Part shown: in pieces, positions 16,722 to 26,800 of the stretch
How positions within the stretch are numbered: the first letter of the stretch is position 1
Layout: the number at the start of each line of letters is the position of its first letter
Assembly (NCBI GenBank): GCA_949289635.1
Contig: CASEOS010000004.1
Coordinates: 82,179 to 146,178, forward strand
Direction: 5' to 3'
Length of the DNA: 64,000 nt
Source of the DNA: an uncultured Eubacteriales bacterium
Lineage (GTDB): Bacteria > Bacillota > Clostridia > TANB77 > CAG-508
Position numbers and translations under genes: made by a program
Notes under the pieces: model-generated
What the model saw: the letters and a program-made list of their open reading frames with translations, nothing else
What the model was told of the DNA's origin: nothing
Databases searched by the model: none

Positions 16722-17966
16722 ATGAGTAAAATAAACGAAAATTTTTTAAATTTGCAAGATAGTTATCTATTTTCAACAATAGCAAAAAAAGTAGCAGAAT
16801 ATAGTAAAAATAATCCAGATAAAGAAATTATTAAATTAGGAATTGGAGATGTCACAAAACCAATTGTACCAGCATGTTTAGAAGCTATGCATAAAGCGGT
16901 TGATGAAATTGGAACACAAGAAGGATTTAAAGGATATGGACCAGAACAAGGATATGAATTTTTAAGAAATGCCATTGTAGAGAATGATTATAAAGCAAGA
17001 GGAGTTGATATAGAACCAGATGAGGTATTTGTATCAGATGGAGCAAAATGTGATTGTGGTAATATTGTAGATATATTTGCACAAGATAATAAAGTTGCCA
17101 TTACAGATCCAGTATATCCAGTGTATCTAGATACCAATGTTATGTCAGGGAGAAGTGGAAAATATAATGAACAAACAGGTACATATGAAAATATTGTATA
17201 TTTACCAGTAACGGCTGAAAATGATTTTAAACCAGCATTACCAAAAGAAAAAGTAGACATGATTTATTTATGTTTTCCAAACAATCCAACAGGAACCGTA
17301 TTAACCAAAGAAGATTTAAAAGTTTGGGTAGATTATGCAAAAGAAAATGATAGTATTATATTATATGATGCAGCATATGAAGCTTTTATAGAAGAAGAGA
17401 ATATACCACACAGTATTTTTGAAGTAGAAGGGGCAAAAGATGTAGCTATTGAATTTAAGAGCTATTCAAAAACAGCAGGATTTACAGGTACCAGATGTGC
17501 TTATGTGGTAATCCCAAAAACAGTAAAAGGATATACAAAAAGTGGTGAAGCAATTGAATTAAATAAATTATGGAATAGAAGAACTTGTACAAAATTTAAT
17601 GGTGTATCTTATATTGTTCAAAGAGCGGCAGAAGCTACTTATACACCTGAAGGAAAAAAACAAATAAAAGAAAATATTGGATATTATAAAGAAAATGCAA
17701 AAATTATCAAAAAGGGATTAGAAGAAGCAGGCTTTACCGTGTATGGAGCTGTAAATTCACCATATATCTGGCTAAAAGTGCCAGAAGGAATGACTTCATG
17801 GGAATTCTTTGATAAGTTATTAGAAGAGGTAAATATTGTAGGGACTCCAGGAAGTGGATTTGGACCTCACGGAGAGGGATATTTTAGATTAACTGCTTTT
17901 GGAACAAAAGAAAATACATTAAAAGCAATTGAAAGAATCAAAAACTGGAATATAAATAACGGATAA
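16722..17966 (+). CDS. dapL: LL-diaminopimelate aminotransferase
   Basis: DapL converts tetrahydrodipicolinate directly to LL-diaminopimelate, bypassing the succinylase or acetylase routes. This fold-type I PLP enzyme has [10 protein letters not shown] near the N-terminus, [16 protein letters not shown] and the PLP lysine K250 in [13 protein letters not shown]; all are typical of DapL rather than aspartate aminotransferase. The length is 414 residues. With dapF it supports the mDAP assignment of the wall. A terminator hairpin follows. Confidence 0.95.
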   Translation: MSKINENFLNLQDSYLFSTIAKKVAEYSKNNPDKEIIKLGIGDVTKPIVPACLEAMHKAVDEIGTQEGFKGYGPEQGYEFLRNAIVENDYKARGVDIEPDEVFVSDGAKCDCGNIVDIFAQDNKVAITDPVYPVYLDTNVMSGRSGKYNEQTGTYENIVYLPVTAENDFKPALPKEKVDMIYLCFPNNPTGTVLTKEDLKVWVDYAKENDSIILYDAAYEAFIEEENIPHSIFEVEGAKDVAIEFKSYSKTAGFTGTRCAYVVIPKTVKGYTKSGEAIELNKLWNRRTCTKFNGVSYIVQRAAEATYTPEGKKQIKENIGYYKENAKIIKKGLEEAGFTVYGAVNSPYIWLKVPEGMTSWEFFDKLLEEVNIVGTPGSGFGPHGEGYFRLTAFGTKENTLKAIERIKNWNINNG

Positions 17967-17973
17967 TAAAAGA

Positions 17974-18015
17974 AAGCTGTAGATAGAAAAAGTTCTATTT
18001 ACAGCTTATGATTTT
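17974..18015 (+). terminator. Terminator after dapL
   Basis: AAGCTGTAGATAGAA (17974-17988) pairs with TTCTATTTACAGCTT (17993-18007), then a short T-run. Confidence 0.7.
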
Positions 18016-18074
18016 TAAGATATATTTATAAAAAGATGAATCATGAACAGAAAACAAAAGTTCGAAAAAATATA

Positions 18075-18103
18075 TTGACTTTTTAAAATAGAATTTATAT
18101 AAT
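18075..18103 (+). promoter_or_regulatory. Sigma-A promoter for the HD hydrolase gene
   Basis: TTGACT (18075-18080), 17-bp spacer, TATAAT (18098-18103), 32 bp before the ATG. Confidence 0.85.
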
Positions 18104-18135
18104 GAGAAAGAACAAAAAATAAAAAGGAGCAAAAA

Positions 18136-18690
18136 ATGAAAGAAGAATTTTTAAGATTATTAAGAACAGTCAATCGAGAAGGAATAGAAGAATTAATTAA
18201 TTTTTTAGAAAAATCAGACTTTTTCAAAGCACCTGCCAGTACGAGATTTCATGGAGACCATGAAGGAGGGTTAGTAGAACATAGCTTAAAAGTATATGAA
18301 ATTCTAAAACATAAAGTAGAACACAATATAAAAGGAGTAACCGTACCAGAAGAATCTATTATTATCATTGGGTTATTACATGATATTTGTAAAACAAACT
18401 TTTATAAAGTAGATTATAGAAATGCAAAAAATGCATTAGGCGTTTGGGAAAAAGTACCATATTATACGATTGAAGATACCATTCCATATGGACATGGAGA
18501 AAAATCTGTTATGATGATTACAGAATATATGAAATTAACCCCAGAAGAAAAATACGCTATTCGTTGGCATATGGGATATACAGAACCAAAAGAATTATAT
18601 AATGCGATAGGAGCTTCTTACACAAAATATCCAATTGCTTTATTAACACATGAAGCAGATTTAGAGGCTACGTATTTTTATGATACATAA
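18136..18690 (+). CDS. HD-domain hydrolase
   Basis: The 184-residue cytoplasmic protein has an HD metal-site pattern: HGDHEGGLVEHSLKVYE, LLHDICKTNF (the HD pair), YGHGEKS and a later RWHMG. The arrangement resembles the HD domain of YhaM-type 3'-5' exonucleases and related stand-alone phosphohydrolases. No OB-fold precedes it. The substrate cannot be inferred. It has its own promoter and SD AAGGAGC, and a REPIN-like repeat separates it from ruvA. Confidence 0.75.
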   Translation: MKEEFLRLLRTVNREGIEELINFLEKSDFFKAPASTRFHGDHEGGLVEHSLKVYEILKHKVEHNIKGVTVPEESIIIIGLLHDICKTNFYKVDYRNAKNALGVWEKVPYYTIEDTIPYGHGEKSVMMITEYMKLTPEEKYAIRWHMGYTEPKELYNAIGASYTKYPIALLTHEADLEATYFYDT

Positions 18691-18700
18691 AAGTTGAAAA

Positions 18701-18806
18701 AAGTTGCCAAAGGGGACGGGGCAAAATGGCAACTTTTCATAAAAAATAAAAAAAGTTATATAAAAACAAAAAAGTTGCCATTTTGCCCCGTCCCCTTTGG
18801 CAACTT
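18701..18806. repeat. REPIN-like inverted pair A
   Basis: Two 37-nt arms (18701-18737 and 18770-18806) are perfect reverse complements separated by 32 nt. Each arm is also a small hairpin: AAGTTGCCA and TGGCAACTT enclose the core AAGGGGACGGGGC. It fills the gap between the HD gene and ruvA. Related pairs occur at 44.5, 53.5, 59.1 and 63.8 kb. Confidence 0.9.
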
Positions 18807-18823
18807 AAAGGAAGGAAAAAGAT

Positions 18824-19462
18824 ATGTTAGCATATATAAAAGGAACTCTAGAAATGAAAATGACAGAATATGTAGTCATTGATGTAGGAGGATTAGGATA
18901 TAAAATATACATGTCAAGTATAGGAATGGAGAAATTAGGAAATATAGGAGAAAAAGTAAAAGTATATACTTATTATAGAGTGAGAGAAGATGATATTAGT
19001 ATATATGGATTTAATTCTAATGAAGAATTAAGAATGTTTGAGTTATTATTATCAGTCAGTGGTGTAGGAGCTAAAACGGCTTTGGCAATGCTTGCTGTAT
19101 GTACACCATCAGAATTTGTGTTAGCGATTGTATCAGAAGATGTCAATGTATTAACATCTATTCCAGGAATTGGTCCTAAATCAGCTAAGAGAATTATATT
19201 AGAATTAAAAGATAAGATTAAGAAAGAACAACAAATTCAAGAATTAGAAATGGCTTCGAAAAATAATAAAGATATAAGTGAAACAAGTATGAAAGTAAAA
19301 CAAATGATTGAAACTGATAACAAAGTACAAGAAGCAGTTGCAGCACTTCAAGTGTTAGGGTATAACAAAAAGGAAATTGAAAAAGCATTTGCTAAAATAG
19401 ATAAAATGAACTTAACAACAGAAGATTTAATCAAAAAAGGATTGAGTATTTTAGCAAATTAA
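18824..19462 (+). CDS. ruvA: Holliday junction DNA helicase subunit RuvA
   Basis: RuvA binds four-way junctions and loads RuvB. The order is an N-terminal OB fold (MLAYIKGTL, GGLGYKIYMS, YYRVREDDISIYGF), tandem helix-hairpin-helix motifs (SGVGAKTALAML and IPGIGPKSAKRIILEL) and a C-terminal UBA-like domain (AALQVLGYNKKEIEKAF) that contacts RuvB. The length of 212 residues is normal. ruvB is not next: the following ATPase is RarA. ruvC is also absent nearby. SD GGAAGGA. Confidence 0.95.
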   Translation: MLAYIKGTLEMKMTEYVVIDVGGLGYKIYMSSIGMEKLGNIGEKVKVYTYYRVREDDISIYGFNSNEELRMFELLLSVSGVGAKTALAMLAVCTPSEFVLAIVSEDVNVLTSIPGIGPKSAKRIILELKDKIKKEQQIQELEMASKNNKDISETSMKVKQMIETDNKVQEAVAALQVLGYNKKEIEKAFAKIDKMNLTTEDLIKKGLSILAN

Positions 19463-19565
19463 TTTATATTGCTATAAAAAAGAAATTAATTTTTCTATTT
19501 GAATAAACAGTTTTAATGATAGCAAAGATAACAAGGAAAAGGAAAAATAGAAGGGAAAAATGAAA

Positions 19566-20810
19566 ATGAATAGTAATGAGCCATTAGCATTTAGGATGAG
19601 ACCTAGAACTTTAGAAGAATATGTTGGACAAGAACATGTTTTAGGAAAAGGTAAAATATTATATAGAACAATTAAAGCAGACAGATTATCTAGTATTATT
19701 TTATTTGGACCACCTGGATGTGGAAAAACATCATTAGCAAGAGTGATTAGTGAAACCACAAAATATAAATTTTACAAAATTAATGCTGTTACAGCTGGTG
19801 TAGCAGATATTAAAAGAGTGGTGGAAGAAACTAAAAATTTTATGATTAATCCAGCTGGAAAAAGTATATTATTCATTGATGAAATTCATAGATTTAATAA
19901 ATTGCAACAAGATGCATTACTTCCTTATGTGGAAAATGGAACAGTGATTTTAATTGGAGCAACAACAGAAAATCCATATTTTGAGGTAAACAAAGCTTTG
20001 ATTTCTAGGTCAATGGTTATCAAGCTAGAACCATTAACAATAGAAAATATTTTTACAATTTTAAAAAATGCACTTGAAAGAAAAGATGGATTAGGGGAAT
20101 ACAATATCAAAATAGAAGATGAAACTTTAAAAAAATTAGCAATCATTTCAAACGGAGATGTGCGAACAGCTTTAAACGGTTTAGAAGTAGCAGTATTAAC
20201 AACCAATATGGATGCAGATGGATATATCCATATTACAGATGAAATTATCAAAAATAGTGTGCAAGATAGGAAAGCGATATTTGATAAAAATGGAGAAGCA
20301 CATTATGATAATATAAGTGCATTTATAAAATCTATGAGAGGTTCTGATCCTGATGCAGTTGTATTTTATTTAGCAAGGGCATTAAATGGAGGAGAAGATC
20401 CGATGTTTTTAGCAAGAAGAATTGTTATTTGTGCATCTGAAGATGTAGGATTGGCAAATCCACAAGCATTAGTAGTTGCCAATTCTGCGATGCAAGCTGT
20501 TCATATGGTAGGAATGCCAGAAGCAAGAATCATTTTATCAGAAGCTGCTATATATGTGGCATTATCTAAAAAATCAAATGCAAGTTACTTAGCCATAAAT
20601 AAAGCATTGGAAGATGTAAAAAATAAAGAAACCGGAGAAGTGCCAATGCATTTAAGGAATGCCCCAATTGAAGATATGAAAAATTTAGGATATAGTAATG
20701 GTTATTTGTATCCACATGATTTCCCGGGACACTATGTCGAACAACAATATTTACCAGATGAAATGTTAGGAACAAAATATTATGTTAAAGATGAAAATAT
20801 AGATTTATAA
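19566..20810 (+). CDS. rarA: Replication-associated recombination ATPase RarA (MgsA)
   Basis: This AAA+ ATPase acts at stalled forks and is related to clamp loaders and RuvB. Walker A is GPPGCGKTS (about 48-56), Walker B is LFIDEIHRFNK, followed by sensor 1 GATTENP and the C-terminal region GSDPDAVVFYLARAL, NPQALVVANSAMQAV, LRNAPIEDMK and YPHDFPGHYVEQQYLPD, all diagnostic of RarA. The ATG at 19566 is better spaced from SD AAGGGA than the ATG at 19560. It is 103 bp after ruvA and followed by a strong terminator. Confidence 0.94.
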   Translation: MNSNEPLAFRMRPRTLEEYVGQEHVLGKGKILYRTIKADRLSSIILFGPPGCGKTSLARVISETTKYKFYKINAVTAGVADIKRVVEETKNFMINPAGKSILFIDEIHRFNKLQQDALLPYVENGTVILIGATTENPYFEVNKALISRSMVIKLEPLTIENIFTILKNALERKDGLGEYNIKIEDETLKKLAIISNGDVRTALNGLEVAVLTTNMDADGYIHITDEIIKNSVQDRKAIFDKNGEAHYDNISAFIKSMRGSDPDAVVFYLARALNGGEDPMFLARRIVICASEDVGLANPQALVVANSAMQAVHMVGMPEARIILSEAAIYVALSKKSNASYLAINKALEDVKNKETGEVPMHLRNAPIEDMKNLGYSNGYLYPHDFPGHYVEQQYLPDEMLGTKYYVKDENIDL

Positions 20811-20832
20811 GAATAGAATAGTAAGTTATATA

Positions 20833-20878
20833 ATAAAGATGACATTTTGTAAAAAAACTGTCATCTTTATATTTTTTT
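20833..20878 (+). terminator. Intrinsic terminator after rarA
   Basis: Perfect 12-bp arms ATAAAGATGACA (20833-20844) and TGTCATCTTTAT (20859-20870), then a T-run. Confidence 0.9.
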
Positions 20879-20928
20879 GGTATATGATATCCAAATATAG
20901 AAATAATATATAGCAGTAGGAGGAAAAA

Positions 20929-21156
20929 ATGCCAAGAAATGAAATTCATGAACAAAATACAAAAGAAAGTAAATGGAAAAATGAAGATAAAACATATTTA
21001 TTTGAATTACAAAAATTTTTAGATATAGTAGAAAATGTAAAAGATGAAGAATTACAAAAAGAAATTATTACACAAATGTTAAAATGTGATAAAAGAGTTA
21101 CTCAATTAGCAGAAACTATTTTTCAAAAGTTAGAAAAAAATAGTGATACAGTTTAA
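20929..21156 (+). CDS. Small helical protein of unknown function
   Basis: The 75-residue product is not recognised. It is hydrophilic and predicted mostly helical (FELQKFLDIVENVKDEELQKEIITQMLKCDKRVTQLAETIFQKL), with one cysteine and no membrane segment. SD AGGAGGA is strong and well spaced, supporting translation. It begins just after the rarA terminator and precedes the split TSUP genes by 65 bp. Confidence 0.55.
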   Translation: MPRNEIHEQNTKESKWKNEDKTYLFELQKFLDIVENVKDEELQKEIITQMLKCDKRVTQLAETIFQKLEKNSDTV

Positions 21157-21221
21157 ATTTTATCTTTATAAAAAATGGAAGTATATGCATAAAAAATGAA
21201 AATTTGTAAACAATAGAAAAT

Positions 21222-21578
21222 ATGAAAAATATAGCAAAGAAAATCATAATAGGAATTTTTGCAGGATTTGTGAGTGGACTGTTTTCAACAGGTGGAGGGA
21301 TGATTGTAGTTCCAGCATTAATATATTTATTAAATATGGAAGATAAAAAAGCGAGAGGAACTTCTATTTTTTGCATCTTGCCAATGGTTATGACAAGTGG
21401 ATTTTTCTATTATAAACATCATTATATTGATTGGAATATTTCTATACTTTGTGCAATTGGTGGCATGATAGGCGGATATATAGGAGCAAAATTATTAAAA
21501 AAAATTCCAGTACAATATTTGAAAATAGCATTTACGATTTTTTTAATATATGCATCCTATAAAATGATTTTTCAGTAA
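21222..21578 (+). CDS. TSUP-family permease half 1 (TauE/SafE)
   Basis: This 118-residue protein has about four hydrophobic segments and the TSUP repeat signature GIFAGFVSGLFSTGGGMIVVPALIYLLN near the N-terminus. Full TSUP (TauE/SafE) transporters, which move sulfite, sulfonates or other anions, are about 250 residues with two such halves. Here each half is a separate gene; the second starts 10 bp downstream. A heterodimer is the simplest model. Substrate unknown. The start has no good SD. Confidence 0.75.
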   Translation: MKNIAKKIIIGIFAGFVSGLFSTGGGMIVVPALIYLLNMEDKKARGTSIFCILPMVMTSGFFYYKHHYIDWNISILCAIGGMIGGYIGAKLLKKIPVQYLKIAFTIFLIYASYKMIFQ

Positions 21579-21587
21579 GAGGAAACG

Positions 21588-21959
21588 ATGATCCAAATTT
21601 TAATAGGAATTTTATCAGGAATTATTAGTGGAACAGGAATGGGAGGAGGAACTATTTTAATCTTTCTCCTTGTATATGTATTGGGAATAGAACAACATAT
21701 TGCACAAGCGACAAATTTAATTTTTTTTATTCCTACATCTATCATAGCAATTATTATAAATTTAAAAAATAAAAATATCGCTTTACAAAGTGCAATATTG
21801 GTTTCTGTATTTGGAATATTAGGTGCTATTATTGGCGCTAATATATCTATTAATATAGATGTAGAATTATTAAGAAAATGGTTTGGTATATTTTTAGGAA
21901 TTATTGCCATTCATGAAATATATACCATTACAAAATGGTATAAAAAGAAAAAAAATTGA
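21588..21959 (+). CDS. TSUP-family permease half 2 (TauE/SafE)
   Basis: The 123-residue partner of the preceding gene has the matching inverted-repeat signature GILSGIISGTGMGGGTILIFLLVYVLG, about four hydrophobic segments and a basic C-terminus. The two signatures (STGGGMIVVPAL and GMGGGTILIFLL) correspond to the two halves of a usual single-chain TSUP transporter. SD is AAGAGGA, with the start 10 bp after the first gene. I see no frameshift that would fuse them: both have proper starts and stops. Confidence 0.75.
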   Translation: MIQILIGILSGIISGTGMGGGTILIFLLVYVLGIEQHIAQATNLIFFIPTSIIAIIINLKNKNIALQSAILVSVFGILGAIIGANISINIDVELLRKWFGIFLGIIAIHEIYTITKWYKKKKN

Positions 21960-22011
21960 GATACTAAGGAAAATAAAAGTTTAAAATAAGATTTTAGAGA
22001 GGATGATGAAT

Positions 22012-22152
22012 ATGAAATTTGTAAAAGGTGTTGTTATAGGAGGATTACTAGTGACAGGTGCTGCTATGCTATATACAGAAATGGGGAAAAGTACAAAAAG
22101 AAAAATGATGAAAAAAGGAAGGAATATGGTAAAAAAGATGGGTATTGTATAA
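22012..22152 (+). CDS. 46-residue membrane-anchored basic protein
   Basis: The start is ATG 22012 after AGAGAGG; ATGs at 22003 and 22006 are in frame but overlap the SD. The product starts with a glycine-rich hydrophobic segment (VVIGGLLVTGAAMLY) followed by a very basic tail (KSTKRKMMKKGRNMVKKMG). This looks like a YtxH-type small membrane protein, but identity is not established. A bidirectional terminator follows. Confidence 0.6.
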   Translation: MKFVKGVVIGGLLVTGAAMLYTEMGKSTKRKMMKKGRNMVKKMGIV

Positions 22153-22193
22153 ACATATAAAAAATATCTTATGCTATATTATTTAAAAAGTTC

Positions 22194-22225
22194 AAAAATC
22201 CAACTTAAATAAAAGTTGGATTTTT
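22194..22225. terminator. Bidirectional terminator
   Basis: AAAAATCCAACTT (22194-22206) pairs perfectly with AAGTTGGATTTTT (22213-22225) between convergent genes. Confidence 0.9.
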
Positions 22226-22231
22226 ATCATA

Positions 22232-22648
22232 TTATTTATCATTGCATTTGTCAGATTCTAAATAACAATCACATTTTTCATGTTTATCACCTTTTAAACA
22301 TTTTCCTTCATGATGACATTTAGCACAAATTTTAATTTTTTTCGTATCATTTACCCAGATTTGAATAGCATATTGTTTTCCTGGACATAAAGGACCAAAT
22401 ACGAACTCGCCCTCGCAATCGGTAAACGTATGCCCAATTGGTCTACGTTCTTCTTTACCACAATCATAAACAATTTCAACTAATTTTACAACAGCATCTA
22501 TTACAGGTTCTTTAAAACAATCCTTTACAACACCATAAATAACGTCACGATTATCTTCCGGTAAAGTAATGTCTAAATCAAATTGTTTTCCTCCTGATAT
22601 AACGCCATCAATATCTAAAATTTGACATGGTTTTTTATCATTTTCCAT
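22232..22648 (-). CDS. Prealbumin-like fold protein with cysteine-rich tail
   Basis: The ATG at 22648 is placed by SD AAAGGGTG; an in-frame TTG ten codons upstream lies before that SD. The 138-residue product has a central carboxypeptidase-regulatory/prealbumin-like beta-sandwich (YGVVKDCFKEPVIDAVVKLVE, HTFTDCEGEFVFGPLCPGKQYAI). It ends in a Cys/His-rich tail (CAKCHHEGKCLKGDKHEKCDC) that could bind metal or cross-link. No signal peptide is visible. Similar Cys-rich proteins in clostridia are linked to the spore coat, which is only an inference here. Confidence 0.6.
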   Translation of the reverse strand: MENDKKPCQILDIDGVISGGKQFDLDITLPEDNRDVIYGVVKDCFKEPVIDAVVKLVEIVYDCGKEERRPIGHTFTDCEGEFVFGPLCPGKQYAIQIWVNDTKKIKICAKCHHEGKCLKGDKHEKCDCYLESDKCNDK

Positions 22649-22756
22649 TCCAAAATCACCCTTTCTAAAACAACTCAAGTTGCTTTATATATCATATGAA
22701 GAATTTTGTCGAAAGTGAAAGAAATAAAGGAAAAAAGTGAAAAAACAAGAAAAAAC

Positions 22757-22784
22757 TTTACAACTTATATTTTTATGATATAAT
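22757..22784 (+). promoter_or_regulatory. Sigma-A promoter
   Basis: TTTACA (22757-22762), 16-bp spacer, TATAAT (22779-22784), 30 bp before the next ATG. Confidence 0.75.
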
Positions 22785-22814
22785 AAAAATAGATAAACTA
22801 AGGAGGAAATAGAA

Positions 22815-23684
22815 ATGGGAATATGGGAAAATATAAAGGCTAAAAGAGAAGCAAAAAAACAACAAGAAATAGATGAAGAAATAGAAAGAATAGAACAAAT
22901 TAAAGGCAAAAGACTAAATGAAAAAGGTAAAGAAAAAATAGTCAAGAACGTAGAAAACAGAAGAACAAGAAGAGGTATTAGAAATACAATTATAGCAATA
23001 TTGGGATCTATAGGAATTGTAGTGGGTGGACAATCATTATTAACAGATGGAAATGAAGGAAAGCAACCAGATAATAAAACCAATATGGAAATGGACAATG
23101 AAAATACGACTTCAACAACTAAAAGAGATGAATATTTACAAGAATTACAAGATTTAAGTCAATATCAAGATTTAGAAGACTCACAAAAAGAGATAAGAGA
23201 TACCCGTATAATAGATGAAATTTTAAAAATGTATAATGGTAACTTATTGGAACAAGCAGAAATTGATAAAGATGATTTAGGTATTATATTCCAAGATCAT
23301 GTAGGAGAGGGACATATTATAGAAAAACATAGTGAAGATGGAGAAGTTTCTTATATAGAAAATGCTTCAAAAACTACAGAAGATTTGCAAGCAGGAGAAA
23401 CATGGGTAGAATCAAAAGATATAGGCCATATATATGTTTTAGTAGATAATGAAAATAATAATACTGTTGCAGGAATTGGTGCTATTGACAAAGCATATCA
23501 TGAAATTGATGTTGAGCAAATAAGAGCCAATGGTATAGTATATGAAAAAAATGATCAAACTTATATCGGGTTACCAGAAGAATATGAGTTACAATATATA
23601 GATGAAAATTTTGGTAACTATTTTCAAGACAGACAGGAAAAAGTTAAACAAGAACAAAAAGAAGATAATGAAATAGAATTTTAA
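22815..23684 (+). CDS. Membrane-anchored protein of unknown function
   Basis: The 289-residue product is not recognised. It has a strongly charged helical N-terminus (about 1-55, E/K/R-rich, coiled-coil-like), one short hydrophobic segment (about 58-72, TIIAILGSIGIVVGG) and an acidic outer part. The C-terminal half (about 150-260) has a compact domain with DHVGEGHIIEKHSEDG, WVESKDIGHIYVLVDNENN and IRANGIVYEKNDQTYIGLPEEY. It has its own promoter and SD AAGGAGGAA. It precedes the glucan synthase gene but is separated by that gene's hairpin leader. Confidence 0.55.
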   Translation: MGIWENIKAKREAKKQQEIDEEIERIEQIKGKRLNEKGKEKIVKNVENRRTRRGIRNTIIAILGSIGIVVGGQSLLTDGNEGKQPDNKTNMEMDNENTTSTTKRDEYLQELQDLSQYQDLEDSQKEIRDTRIIDEILKMYNGNLLEQAEIDKDDLGIIFQDHVGEGHIIEKHSEDGEVSYIENASKTTEDLQAGETWVESKDIGHIYVLVDNENNNTVAGIGAIDKAYHEIDVEQIRANGIVYEKNDQTYIGLPEEYELQYIDENFGNYFQDRQEKVKQEQKEDNEIEF

Positions 23685-23763
23685 AAACAAATTTACCAGA
23701 TTACAAAAGTGTGCAATAAAGATAAAAGAGTATATAATAAAAAATAACACAAGAGTATAAAAA

Positions 23764-23818
23764 ATCCACTCTTTGCAAACAATATGTGTAAAACATATTT
23801 GCAAGGAGTGGGATTTTT
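23764..23818 (+). promoter_or_regulatory. Terminator-like hairpin carrying the SD of the glucan synthase gene
   Basis: ATCCACTCTTTGCAAA (23764-23779) and AATATG (23781-23786) pair with CATATT and TGCAAGGAGTGGGAT (to 23814), with small bulges, followed by a seven-T run. The 3' arm contains SD AAGGAG (23803-23808). The TTG start follows the T-run directly. A possible -10 TATAAT lies at 23733 with a weak -35, so a short leader transcript would meet this hairpin first. Confidence 0.65.
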
Positions 23819-26800
23819 TTGAAAACAAATAAAATATTAAAAATTGATGGAACCATACTAGATAAAGAGCAATTAGAAAAGCATTTACAAAAAAATGCAT
23901 CAAATCATAATTTAAGAAATAAACCTTCTAAAGAAACTTATCCAATTCCTCAATTAGTCGAAAATTATGAAACCATAAAAATAGTATATCAGTTATTAAA
24001 TGAACATGTAAAATTAGGAATTACAACACATCCAGCAGGAGAATGGCTATTAGATAACTTCTATATCATAGAAGAAACAGTCCAACAAATCCAAAAAGAA
24101 TTAACACTAAAAAAGTATATGAACTTTTTAGGAATTGCGAATGGAAAATACAAAGGATTTGCCAGAATATATGTATTAGCAGCAGAAATTGTAGCATATA
24201 CAGATAATAAAATTCAGAAAGAAGATTTAGAAGATTACCTGTTAAGTTATCAAGAAAAGAAGACATTAAGTATGGAAGAAATTTGGAATATTGGTTTGTT
24301 TCTTCAAATAGCAATTATTGAGAATATTACAGAAATTTGTGAAAAAATATATAGTAGCCAAATACAAAAAATGAAAGCAGAAAATATCGTACGAAGACTA
24401 ATTGAAACAACTCAAGGAAATAAAAAAAATCATATATATCATGTAAAAAATATAAAAAAAGATATGTTACAAGATGTTAAATATCCATTTATTGAGCATA
24501 TGTCATATATTTTAAAACAATATGGAAAAAGGGGATATCGCTATTTAAAAGTATTAGATGAAATCATAGAAATGACGGGAACAACCGTGCAAGAAGTAAT
24601 TAAAAAAGAACATTTTGATATTGCTGTAAAAAAAGTATCAATTGGAAATAGTATTACAAGTATCAAGACAATACAAAGAATTAATTTTTTAGAAATTTTT
24701 GAAAAAATAAATGGTGTAGAAGAAATTTTAAAACAAGACCCAGCAGATGTATATTCTAAAATGGATAATATGACAAAAGAAAGTTATAGAAACATTATTA
24801 AAGAAATATCAAGGAAAACAAAGATATCAGAAATGTATATAGCCAAAAAAATTTTACAATTGGCAAAAGAGAATAAAAATAAAGGGAAAAAATCACACAT
24901 AGGATATTATATTCTTGATAAAGGAATGGAAAAAGTTTATCAGGAATTACAATGTAAAGTACCAAGACAAATGACAGAAAAAAACAAACAAAAACTATAT
25001 ATCGCAACCAATATTGTTTTATCAATTGTATTATCACTTGTATTTAGTAGTATTTTAAATCTATATATTAAAAATACAGAAATATATATATTTAGTTTTC
25101 TTATTTTACTCATTCCGTCATCAGAAATGGTAACACAAATTATACAATATATCTTAAGTAAAATCGTAAAACCAAAACCAATTCCCAAAATAGATTTTTC
25201 GAAAGGAATTGATAAAGAAAATGCCTGTATGGTAGTTATCCCAACGATTTTAAAAAACAAAGAAAAAGTAAAAGAACTTCTTCGTAAATTGGAAGTGTAT
25301 TATATTGCTAATCAATCGAAAAATCTATATTTTACTTTATTAGGTGACTGTTCAGAAAGTAGTACAAAAGAAGAACAATTTGATAATGAAGTGATGGAAA
25401 CAGGAATACAATTAGTAGAAAAATTAAATAAAAAATATGTAACAGAAAATGAATTTCCTATTTTTCATTTTATATACAGAAAAAGAGAATGGAATGAAAA
25501 AGAGAACTGTTATTTAGGCTGGGAAAGAAAAAGAGGAATGCTAACACAATTTAATGAATATCTGTTAGGAAACGAAGAAAATCCATTTCGTACCACTACC
25601 ATAGAAGAATACAAAGACTGCATTCCTAAAATACAATATGTGATTACATTAGATGCAGATACAGATTTGATTCTAAATTCTGCATCTGAATTGGTAGGTG
25701 CCATGGCACATATTTTGAATAAACCAGTCATAGATGAAGAAAAAAATATTGTTATAGAAGGATATGGGATAATTCAACCTAGAATTGGAATTAACTTAGA
25801 TATTTCCTATAAAACCATATTCACACAAATATTTGCAGGCACAGGAGGAATTGATTCTTATACAAATGCGATTTCTGACTTATATCAAGATAACTTTGGA
25901 GAAGGGATTTTTACGGGAAAAGGAATTTATGATGTAAAGGTATTTTCAAAAGTATTAAAAAATGCAATACCAGAAAATACTGTGTTAAGTCATGATTTAC
26001 TAGAAGGATGTTATTTACGTTGTGGATTAGCAACAGATATTATGCTAATGGATGGATATCCTTGTAAATATAATAGTTTTATGAATCGATTATCTAGATG
26101 GATAAGAGGAGATTGGCAGATTATTAGTTGGTTAAAAAGAAAGGTAAATAGCAAAATAGGAGAGAGACAAAATCCACTAAATTGTCTTTCAAAATATAAA
26201 ATCTTGGATAATTTAAGAAGAAGTTTAATAGAATTTATGGTTATTATTTCTTTTCTTTTGTTTGTTGTATTAGGAAAAGTATATCATTTTGAAACATATC
26301 CATTTATAGTGATAAGTCTCATTGCAATTGTTATGCCATATATATTAGAACTCTTTAATACCATGTTGGTAAAAAAAGAAGGGGAGCATAAGCAAAAGAA
26401 ATTTTCTCCTAGAATATCTGGATATAAAGGAATTGGATTAAGAATTTTGATAACTATAGGAGTGTTACCATATAAAGCATATATTTCCTTTATAGCCATA
26501 GTAAAAACATTGTATCGAAAATGGATTAGCCACAAAAAATTATTAGAATGGATGACATCTGAAGAAGCGGAAAAACAAGCCAAGAATAATGTAATATCTT
26601 ATATAAGACAAATGTGGTTTAATATTGCTTTAGGAATTTTGAGTTTAGGACTTGCGATAACTAACAAAAATTCTGGAAATTTTATTATTCAGACCATATT
26701 AGGTACTTTATGGATTTTTGCACCTTTTGTTATGTGGTATATCAGCAAAGATAAAAAAGAAGTAAAAGCAATTGAAAAATTAAATAAAACAGAAATAAAA

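Noticed and set aside
22195..22225. Short inverted repeat considered as a mobile-element end
   Set aside because: The A/T-flanked perfect stem between convergent genes is fully explained as a bidirectional terminator.
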